Shown here piece after piece: positions 1 through 5,584 of a stretch of DNA of 8,317 nt. Numbering within the stretch: position 1 is the first letter of the stretch; every line of letters starts with the position of its first letter. Both the position numbers and the translations under genes were made by a program. Location of the stretch: positions 1 to 8,317 of the forward strand of contig JBGPIL010000095.1 in assembly GCA_041484905.1 (NCBI GenBank), given 5' to 3'. The DNA is from JACQCE01 sp041484905 (GTDB taxonomy: Bacteria > Nitrospirota > Nitrospiria > JACQCE01). Below the pieces are notes generated by a model. That model was not told the origin of the DNA, ran no database searches, and was given only the letters and a program-made list of their open reading frames with translations.

Positions 1-77
1 AGGAATTCCTCCACACCGTGCTGCAGGTCCACGGGCGTGTCCAGGACGCTCTGACACTGCGGGCAGCTCAACGGCAT
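1..77 (-). CDS. N-terminus of a Cys-rich (zinc-ribbon-like) protein, truncated by window edge
   Basis: Reading left from an ATG at 77, 25 codons stay open to the window edge. The peptide begins MPLSCPQCQSVLDTPVD, with a CPxC pair at residues 5-8 that looks like the first knuckle of a zinc ribbon; the second Cys pair would be outside the window. The ATG is 2 nt after the TGA of the haem receptor gene, and a GGGAG stretch within the last codons of that gene can serve as ribosome binding site, so it is probably the next gene of the same operon. The family is not recognisable from 25 residues; a CheR or CheB start is not apparent. The reading frame is well supported by its spacing, but the function is unknown. 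Confidence 0.6.
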   Translation of the reverse strand, partial: MPLSCPQCQSVLDTPVDLQHGVEEF

Positions 78-79
78 GG

Positions 80-2407
80 TCACCCCGCTCCCTTGACCGT
101 GCGATGATCGGTGTGCTGCAGTTTGAACCGGGCCAGTTCCCGATCCAAAAGGCTCGCCTGCTCGACCAGTTGCTTGATGGCTTCGCCGACGCGGCTGAGC
201 GTCTCGACGTTCTCCGTGGCGACCCGCTGAATCAGGGCGATGGCTTCAACGATTTCTTCGCTCTGGGTGATCTGATGTTGAGTGGCCTGCGCGATCGCGT
301 CCGCTTCGGTGCTCACCTTTTCAACGAGTTGATTGATCTGCTTGTTGCCCTGTGCCTGCTGGGTCGTGGCGACTTTCACCTTCTGCGCGATTTCCTTCAT
401 ATGTTCGGTGGCTTCAATGAGCAGGTTTGAATCGCGACTCTGCTCGTTGGTCGCGGTGGCAATCTGCTGGACCATCTCGTTGACCTTGCGCATCGCGTCC
501 GTCACCGTCACCACCGCCCGCGCCTGCTCGTCGGTCGACGAGGCAATCTGGCGGATTCGCTGGGTCGCCTGCTCGGAATTGGAAAAAATCTTCTTCAGGG
601 CTTCCCGGGCCTGCTGGGACCGCTGCACGCCCTCATCGACGCGTTCAGACCCGCCGATGATCAGTTTGACGGCATTCTGCCCCTCTTCCTGAAGCCCGCG
701 AATGATGTCGTGAATCTCCTGGGTTGAACTGGCCGTCCGTTCAGCCAGTTCCTTGATTTCATTCGCCACCACGGCGAACCCTTTCCCGTGCTCGCCGGCC
801 TGTGCGGCAATGATGGCGGCGTTCAATGCAAGCAAATTCGTTTGCTCCGCCACCTCATCGATGACCGCCACGATTTTCCCGATCTGGCCGATACGCTGCT
901 GCAGGGTGCCGATGACTTCAGAGACCTGTTGTGCATATTGCCGGATCCGATCGATTCCATCGATCGTCTGCTCCACCGCGAGATTGCCCCGTTCGGCGTC
1001 CTCGATCACTTGCTTGGAAAATTCGACGGTCTCGTGGGTGTTGCCGCGGATCTGTTTGATCGACGCGTCCATCTGCGACATTGACGCCGCGGTCTCCTCA
1101 GCCGAGGCCGACAACAGCACCACGTTTTCATTGATCTCCCTCGAAGAAGACGAGACCCTGAGAATGGAGGCCACCGCTTCCTCCACCGAGGACAGCAGCG
1201 TGGTGGCCTCGGCCGCGATGCCATCGATCGAGGTCGACATTTCCAGCACGGCCGCCGTGCTCTCCTGGGCCAGGCTCGACAACTGGTACGCGCGTTCGCT
1301 CACATTTTTAATTGACCCGCTGATCTCCTTCACGGACCGCGAGGTCGTCTGGGCCGCATCGGTCTGCACCCTGGCGCCGTTTTCGATGCGTTCCGTTCCC
1401 CGGACGATTTCGCTCGTCGTTTCGATCACCTGTTTGCCGGTTCTTGCCACCCGGGTCATGATGCCGTTGAGTTTGTCGACAAACTGGTTAAACGAGGCGG
1501 CGAAGAACCCGATTTCATCCTGGGATGACACGACCAGCCGCTTGGTCAGATCGCCCTCACCTTCGGCGATGTCCTGCACCCGGTCGACGGCATCGTGCAA
1601 TGGCCGCAGGACATACCGTCCTATGGACACCTTGATGATGACGACGACCACCAAGAGCACTGCCAGTCCGGCGACCGCCAGGTTTCGTCGCGTGACGTTC
1701 AAAGTCGCGTAAGCGGGTTCCAGCGTGGTCGTAATCATCAGGATGCCGCGCAGTTTGTGCGTGTTCCCGTGGCAGAAATAACATTGAGGAAAACTCGGCA
1801 ACGGACGCAAATAGGTCAGCACTTTTTTCCCGTCGACGGTGTCCTGGTACGAGTAATCCATCGCGCCGTACCGTCGAATGGCATCTTCCGACGGCAATGG
1901 CTGAGAGGTATCGTTCAGCCGTTGCAGGACCGTTTGATAAAACCGGCGGAATTGCTCCCGATCGACCTCCCCGGCGATATTTTCCGCTTCCTTCAGGTCC
2001 GTCTGATCCTTGTGGATCCACTCTTCCTTAAACGCCGCCGTGATCCGACCCCGAACGTCGTCCAGCGTGGCGCTGTCGGCAAAAGCCTTTTCCTCCCCGT
2101 GTCGCTTGACGTAGGGCGCGTCGCCCCTGACAATTTGAAGCCGAATCACGCCTTCGAGCGTCTGAAGGTCTGTAATGAGGTGGCGCACCAGATCGGCCCG
2201 AAACTGCACCATGTCCTTATCAAGCGTTTCGTGAATGGTCGAGGCCAACAGGGCTGATTTCCCCTGTTCCGCCGCCAGCATATTCTGTTCGATCTTTTTA
2301 AAGAAAAAGGCGAACACCGAAAACAGGGCGATGGTGAGCACCAACAGCAGGAGCAGCATGAGTTTGTATTCCATGCGCTGCCGAATCCAGCTGAATCCGT
2401 TAGCCAT
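80..2407 (-). CDS. Transmembrane methyl-accepting chemotaxis protein with periplasmic haem c-type (Tll0287-like/DUF3365) sensor
   Basis: A 775-residue receptor. Visible in order: TM1 at about residues 16-36; a periplasmic domain of about 205 residues ending in a CYFCH motif at 209-213, the covalent haem c signature (CxxCH), placed as in Tll0287-like/DUF3365 sensors; TM2 at about 243-262; a HAMP domain at about 263-318 (RPL and DEIG motifs); then a long coiled-coil signalling hairpin with its tip around N529 (EQTNLLALNAAIIAAQAGE). Candidate methylation pairs are E437-E438, E627-Q628, E655-Q656, Q683-Q684 and E717-E718. No CheR-tethering pentapeptide ends the protein. The start at 2407 is chosen because an AGGAG lies 6 nt upstream; a longer frame opening at 2461 would add 18 residues and has no such site. 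The start overlaps the upstream cheW by 8 nt, so translation is probably coupled. By family the likely role is redox, gas or electron-acceptor sensing and control of CheA; the ligand is inferred, not seen. Confidence 0.93.
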   Translation of the reverse strand: MANGFSWIRQRMEYKLMLLLLLVLTIALFSVFAFFFKKIEQNMLAAEQGKSALLASTIHETLDKDMVQFRADLVRHLITDLQTLEGVIRLQIVRGDAPYVKRHGEEKAFADSATLDDVRGRITAAFKEEWIHKDQTDLKEAENIAGEVDREQFRRFYQTVLQRLNDTSQPLPSEDAIRRYGAMDYSYQDTVDGKKVLTYLRPLPSFPQCYFCHGNTHKLRGILMITTTLEPAYATLNVTRRNLAVAGLAVLLVVVVIIKVSIGRYVLRPLHDAVDRVQDIAEGEGDLTKRLVVSSQDEIGFFAASFNQFVDKLNGIMTRVARTGKQVIETTSEIVRGTERIENGARVQTDAAQTTSRSVKEISGSIKNVSERAYQLSSLAQESTAAVLEMSTSIDGIAAEATTLLSSVEEAVASILRVSSSSREINENVVLLSASAEETAASMSQMDASIKQIRGNTHETVEFSKQVIEDAERGNLAVEQTIDGIDRIRQYAQQVSEVIGTLQQRIGQIGKIVAVIDEVAEQTNLLALNAAIIAAQAGEHGKGFAVVANEIKELAERTASSTQEIHDIIRGLQEEGQNAVKLIIGGSERVDEGVQRSQQAREALKKIFSNSEQATQRIRQIASSTDEQARAVVTVTDAMRKVNEMVQQIATATNEQSRDSNLLIEATEHMKEIAQKVKVATTQQAQGNKQINQLVEKVSTEADAIAQATQHQITQSEEIVEAIALIQRVATENVETLSRVGEAIKQLVEQASLLDRELARFKLQHTDHRTVKGAG

Positions 2408-2921
2408 TGGACGCTCCTGGGGATATTCCTGGGGATGTTGTAGACAGGCTTTCCACACCACGGCCGGCGCTCACGGCCGTGCCGTCGATGACGAAAGCAT
2501 AGGCGTTGTGAAGACGGCAGACTCCCGAGACCATACCATGGTCCCGCAATCCAATATCGCCGGGCGGCTGGATGGCCTCTGCATCAAGTTCGATGACGGC
2601 GTCCACCCGGCCGACCTCCAACGCGCCGGGCGGATTACCGCCCAGCACCAGCAATCGCTGTTTGATCGGGGGGGCGCCGGGCGCGGCCGGCGCCGCAGCA
2701 TCGCCGACCCGGGGCTCGAGATGCAGCCGCATGACCGGGATGGCTTTTCCCCGATAGTCCACGATTCCCACGGTGACCAGCCCCGGTTCCGCCCCCCGGT
2801 TCAGTTCCGTTGATGCGAGTTGGGGAAGCGGCAGCAACTCACGGGCCGGCAGGATCTCCACCAAATGATGGACCGGCATCACACACCACCGTGTTCCGAT
2901 GACAAACGTGATGACTTTCAT
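2400..2921 (-). CDS. CheW-like coupling protein (second copy, divergent)
   Basis: A 173-residue single-domain CheW-type protein. It opens with the usual beta strand (MKVITFVIG), has the YRGKAIPVMRL motif at residues 56-66, equivalent to the CheW LRGxxIPVID core that contacts receptor and kinase, and a second half (about 87-149) with VDAVIELD and VIDG strands. An Ala/Pro linker at about 75-84 joins the halves. CheW proteins bridge receptor tips to the CheA P5 domain in the cytoplasm. The start is placed at 2921 because its ATG overlaps the TGA of the upstream soluble receptor (ATGA junction), with AGGA about a dozen nt before it; a start at 2969 would add 16 unlikely Arg-rich residues. The last ~24 residues are Ser/Gly/Pro-rich and overlap the next gene's start. 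It differs strongly from the CheW at 4444-4947, so it is probably specialised for one of the two receptors (inference). Confidence 0.88.
   Translation of the reverse strand: MKVITFVIGTRWCVMPVHHLVEILPARELLPLPQLASTELNRGAEPGLVTVGIVDYRGKAIPVMRLHLEPRVGDAAAPAAPGAPPIKQRLLVLGGNPPGALEVGRVDAVIELDAEAIQPPGDIGLRDHGMVSGVCRLHNAYAFVIDGTAVSAGRGVESLSTTSPGISPGASNG
2414..2418 (-). promoter_or_regulatory. Shine-Dalgarno of the haem receptor gene
   Basis: On the minus strand AGGAG sits 6 nt before the ATG at 2407, inside the end of the upstream cheW. It decides the start of the receptor, which then begins just before TM1 instead of at the longer in-frame start at 2461. Confidence 0.75.
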
Positions 2922-4441
2922 TCGATCGCTTCTTCCTGCTCTGCCGATGCGGCGCCGTTCAATCCCCACCGTGCGGCCGTCATGTGCAGGGTCGCCGCCA
3001 CCTGTCGCAACGCTCCACTCAAGGCCGTCAATTGGGCCGACTGCTTGGCCACGCGGGTTTCATGCTGCTGGAGTCGAAGAATGGGGTCGCCGCACTCCTC
3101 CAATGTCCGGTGCAACGACCGGCTTCGTTCCGTCATCGGTTCGACGGCCTCATGAATGCGCCGGCTCGCCGTCAGGTGCTCCTCCTTGAACCGCTGCAGC
3201 TGACCGGCTGTATGTCTGACCTGTTCCGACAACTCGACGATGCGCATCGCCATTCCCTGGTGCTGCGTGGCCACCCGTTGCACAAATTGAACCCCGCGCG
3301 TCATTTGCTCGATTGAATGGCTGAACAACTGAATGCCCTTTGTTTGCTCTTCCATTGACCGGGCGACGCTGGTGATGAGTTCGAGCGAGAGCCTCGCGTG
3401 CTGGGTCATCGCGGCAAATGGCTGATTCGACTGGATCGACTGCTGCAACCCGTGGTCGATCTGTGTCCGGCACCCTTGGACGGCTTCGCCGGCCCGATCA
3501 GCCCCTTCCTGGACAGATCCAACGACACTGGCGATCTCTTTGGCTGATTTTGCGGTCCGATCGGCCAGAATCCTGATTTCATCGGCGACCACGGAGAAAC
3601 TTTTGCCTTCTGCGCCGCTTTGAGCCGCAAGGATGGCGGCATTCAGTGCGAGCAGGTTCGTCTGCTTGGTGATGCCTTCAATGACGACCACAATTTTTCC
3701 AATCGCGCCGGACTGCGCCCGGAGATCGTGAATGGCGCGCAACGACTGCTCGATGGCGACCCGGATCGCTTCGAGATAATCGTGTGTGTGCAGCGCGCCG
3801 TCGGCCACGCGCTCTTCGATTTCCTGCCGAACGCGCTCCATCGCGCGTCCGGCTTCTCGAACCTGCTCGATGATGGTGCGTGAACCGGCTCCCAATTGTT
3901 CGGCGGTGGCCCCGTTTTCGGTGGCCCGGGTCAACCAGTCATCGGCGTGGCCGTTGATCTCTTGAAACGCCGCGGCGATTTCGGCAATCTGCGATGAGGA
4001 TTCATCAATGAAACGATCGACGACGGACAGACTGCCCCCGACGCGGCCGACGGTTCCGTCCAATTCAACGAGGGACGACGACATGACCTCGATAAACGCC
4101 GACAGCTGTTCAACCCGTTCCGCGGCCAGGCGGTGACGATCCGCAATCTCTCGAAGACACTGGCCGTTCTGTTGTTCGACTTCCTGCTGCGCCTGCCCGA
4201 TGGCGAGCAGCGCCTGACCGGCCTCCCGGCATTCACCCGACACGGAGACCACGACCGTCTTGGCCCGGTTGACGCTTCGTCCCTCCGCCAGCCGTTCGGC
4301 CATCTCGGAGAGCATCGAGCGAATCTGCGGCGGCAGGGCGGTCAGCGCCTGCGGGTCGAGCGGCCGTCCGTCGATCACGGCTCGTAATGACCGCGCCAAC
4401 GGGTCGACGGCCACCTGCTTCGACAACGCCGCGTGCAACAT
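2918..4441 (-). CDS. Soluble (cytoplasmic) methyl-accepting chemotaxis-type receptor
   Basis: A 507-residue protein with no hydrophobic stretch long enough to cross the membrane, so it is cytoplasmic. Residues 1-60 (PLARSLRAVIDG, LPPQIRSML) look like a small helical region and match no sensor domain I recognise. From about 62 on it is coiled coil. The signalling tip is around N267 (KQTNLLALNAAILAAQSGAEGK), followed by SFSVVADEIRILADRTA, the typical receptor C-arm start. The C-terminal ~230 residues form the descending arm and an extra helical tail. The tip departs from consensus: L271, Q274 and A277 stand where E. coli Tsr has Glu385, Arg388 and Glu391. No clear Glu/Gln methylation pair is visible on the N-arm. 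It begins 2 nt after cheW and its stop overlaps the next cheW (ATGA), so it sits between two couplers. FrzCD of Myxococcus is a known soluble receptor of comparable design; homology to it beyond the signalling domain is not claimed. Confidence 0.9.
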   Translation of the reverse strand: MLHAALSKQVAVDPLARSLRAVIDGRPLDPQALTALPPQIRSMLSEMAERLAEGRSVNRAKTVVVSVSGECREAGQALLAIGQAQQEVEQQNGQCLREIADRHRLAAERVEQLSAFIEVMSSSLVELDGTVGRVGGSLSVVDRFIDESSSQIAEIAAAFQEINGHADDWLTRATENGATAEQLGAGSRTIIEQVREAGRAMERVRQEIEERVADGALHTHDYLEAIRVAIEQSLRAIHDLRAQSGAIGKIVVVIEGITKQTNLLALNAAILAAQSGAEGKSFSVVADEIRILADRTAKSAKEIASVVGSVQEGADRAGEAVQGCRTQIDHGLQQSIQSNQPFAAMTQHARLSLELITSVARSMEEQTKGIQLFSHSIEQMTRGVQFVQRVATQHQGMAMRIVELSEQVRHTAGQLQRFKEEHLTASRRIHEAVEPMTERSRSLHRTLEECGDPILRLQQHETRVAKQSAQLTALSGALRQVAATLHMTAARWGLNGAASAEQEEAIE

Positions 4442-4443
4442 GC

Positions 4444-4947
4444 CTACCCCCGCCCCGAAGGAGGAACAACCGCGATCCGATCCAGATCAAGCAAGGCATA
4501 GGTGGAACCGTTTCGATGGACAATGCCGGACAAGAGTTCCCGATGGGGCGCCGCCAATAATGGCGGTGGCGGGTCGATCTGCTGCGGGTCCAACTCGATC
4601 AACTCTTGCACGCCGTCCACCAACACCCCCCCCAAACCCTTGGCCGTTGACACCACGACCACACGGCTTTTCGACGTGAGCCGGCAGTCGTTCATGCCCA
4701 GCCGCCTGCCGATATCGATGACAGCAATGATCACCCCTCGCAATGAACAGATCCCCTTCAGCCATGCGGGGCCCCGGGGAACGGTCGTCAACTCCGGCGG
4801 ACGAATGATTTCTTTAATCAACCTGACCTCAATTAAATAGCGCTCGTGCATAATCTGACAGACCAGCCACTGGCCGGCCGTGAGCACCGCCAACGATCCC
4901 CCCGGCCCGTCTGATTTTGCTCCCGCCGCTTCGATCTCACCGTTCAT
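4444..4947 (-). CDS. cheW: CheW coupling protein (first copy)
   Basis: A 167-residue CheW-family adaptor. After a non-conserved Gly/Ala-rich lead of about 18 residues comes the CheW fold: LTAGQWLVCQIMHERYLIEV (22-41), the EIIRPPELTTVPRGPAWLKG segment (46-65) and the hallmark SLRGVIIAVIDIGRRLG (68-84), whose Leu-Arg-Gly turn contacts receptor and CheA P5. The second half has VVVVS, GVLVDGVQELIELD and a final TYALLDLDRI strand. It couples receptor tips to CheA. Its TAG is separated by only 2 nt from the soluble receptor's ATG, which suggests that this CheW serves that receptor first (inference from position). The ATG at 4947 lies 26 nt after the MerR-type gene; the ribosome binding site is weak (GAG close to the ATG), and the nearby upstream ATGs are out of frame. 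Confidence 0.93.
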   Translation of the reverse strand: MNGEIEAAGAKSDGPGGSLAVLTAGQWLVCQIMHERYLIEVRLIKEIIRPPELTTVPRGPAWLKGICSLRGVIIAVIDIGRRLGMNDCRLTSKSRVVVVSTAKGLGGVLVDGVQELIELDPQQIDPPPPLLAAPHRELLSGIVHRNGSTYALLDLDRIAVVPPSGRG

Positions 4948-4973
4948 GTCTCACATCGCATCCCGTCGGAGGT

Positions 4974-5348
4974 CTACGAGGCATCCGTCCCGGTTCCATG
5001 ACCATCCGTGCCCGTTGACGAAGCTGCCGAGCCGCCACTTCTCGCGGCGTCCCCGGCCGTGGCCATCTCCCGTCCCATTTCACGATGAACCCGTTCCGAG
5101 GCGCGGCTCACGACGACCCCTTCATCAATCAATTTTTTGATCCGTTGAAGAATGGCCACATCATGCCGGCTGAATCGCCGGAAGAGCTTCGCCCCATGCC
5201 GTTCGAGGTGGGGTGTGACGACTCCGATCAGCACCCAATAGTCGAGCTGCCGGTGTGAGATTCCGACGGCTTGACAGACCTCTTTCGCCCCAAAGGGATG
5301 GGGGTGTTGTGAGGTCCCTTTGCTTTTCAACTCATAGTCATTGCGCAT
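4974..5348 (-). CDS. MerR-family helix-turn-helix regulator, small, no obvious effector domain
   Basis: A 124-residue protein. Residues 19-38 (FGAKEVCQAVGISHRQLDYW) fit the MerR helix-turn-helix, followed by the VLIGVVTP turn and a wing with FRRFSRHDVAIL (56-67) matching the family's RRYSxxDV element, then a helix to about 95 (QRIKKLIDEGVVVSRASERV). The last ~29 residues are low-complexity Ala/Gly/Ser/Thr and carry no Cys-rich or ligand-binding domain. MerR proteins bind dyads between promoter elements and twist DNA to activate transcription. It is the first gene after the 236-bp non-coding gap, with a sigma-54 type promoter about 70 nt upstream, and is followed 26 nt later by cheW, so it is probably co-transcribed with the receptors. 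The ATG at 5348 has no good Shine-Dalgarno but an in-frame stop upstream rules out a longer form. The target is unknown; autoregulation or control of the cheY-cheA unit is possible. Confidence 0.82.
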   Translation of the reverse strand: MRNDYELKSKGTSQHPHPFGAKEVCQAVGISHRQLDYWVLIGVVTPHLERHGAKLFRRFSRHDVAILQRIKKLIDEGVVVSRASERVHREMGREMATAGDAARSGGSAASSTGTDGHGTGTDAS

Positions 5349-5415
5349 GGCGCCGGCTCGTTCGTCGATGAATCATTTTTTAACAAGGTACAGCTATGTG
5401 CCATTGTGTATATAA

Positions 5416-5431
5416 TGCAACTGATGTGCCA
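5416..5431 (-). promoter_or_regulatory. Sigma-54 (RpoN) -24/-12 promoter
   Basis: The minus strand reads TGGCAC-ATCAG-TTGCA, an exact match to the sigma-54 consensus TGGCAC-N5-TTGCW, with GG and GC separated by 10 bp as required. It faces the MerR-cheW-receptor genes. The predicted start of transcription is near 5405, giving a leader of about 57 nt before the ATG at 5348. Sigma-54 promoters need an AAA+ enhancer-binding activator; none is encoded in the window. The match in the only long gap of the cluster makes chance unlikely, but no experiment supports it here. Confidence 0.75.
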
Positions 5432-5535
5432 GTCTTCTTCGGTCAGCCGGCACGAAGAATGAGGACGGGAAATATCTAATTTCTCTTTTATATCATTGTG
5501 TTAATTAAAATTTGCCTGCTAGATAACTGGATGAA

Positions 5536-5558
5536 ATACGGACACTGCCGACATACGG
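5536..5558 (-). repeat. Paired ATACGG direct repeats, candidate activator site
   Basis: ATACGG occurs at 5536-5541 and 5553-5558, a 17-bp period, and both copies are followed by a similar xxAC. They lie about 110-140 bp upstream of the -12/-24 element, the usual range for enhancer sites of sigma-54 activators. The repeat is short and the function is inference only. Confidence 0.3.
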
Positions 5559-5584
5559 TGACCGATGGAGCACAAAAATTGTCA

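Larger units (their letters stand above)
5349..5584. other. Non-coding spacer dividing the cluster (AT-rich, regulatory)
   Basis: No convincing gene is present in 236 bp between the end of cheA and the MerR-type gene. Base composition drops sharply around 5468-5515 to mostly A/T, unlike both flanks. It contains a sigma-54 promoter (5416-5431), a second TGGCACAT copy (5396-5403), a pair of ATACGG repeats (5536-5558) and a 7-bp inverted repeat, TTCTTCG/CGAAGAA, at 5435-5441 and 5453-5459. No clean terminator for cheA is seen: a GGTGG/CCACC stem near the cheA stop is too far from the T-run at 5577-5581. Read-through from cheA is therefore possible. Confidence 0.8.

Noticed and set aside
753..1712. 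Long plus-strand open frame of 319 codons opposite the haem receptor
   Set aside because: It is antisense to a fully recognisable receptor, and its Ser/Thr/Arg-rich composition matches no known family. The same applies to the other plus-strand frames, including 6344-7303 opposite cheA.
2400..2969. Longer second CheW starting at 2969
   Set aside because: The extra 16 residues are an out-of-frame reading of the soluble receptor's end; the ATGA junction at 2921-2918 and the CheW beta-strand start favour 2921.
5338..5376. 12-codon open frame overlapping the MerR-type gene start
   Set aside because: It has an ATG at 5376 in the leader but no ribosome binding site and no repeated regulatory codons, so there is no evidence for a leader peptide.
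5411..5416. Perfect TATAAT on the plus strand in the spacer
   Set aside because: The best -35 is only a 3-of-6 match (GGTACA at 5387-5392), and nothing transcribed rightwards encodes a credible product; it would run antisense into cheA. AT-rich DNA explains the match, though an antisense RNA cannot be excluded.
5435..5459. Inverted repeat TTCTTCG/CGAAGAA as a terminator
   Set aside because: No T-run follows on either strand and it lies upstream of the sigma-54 site; at most a protein-binding dyad.
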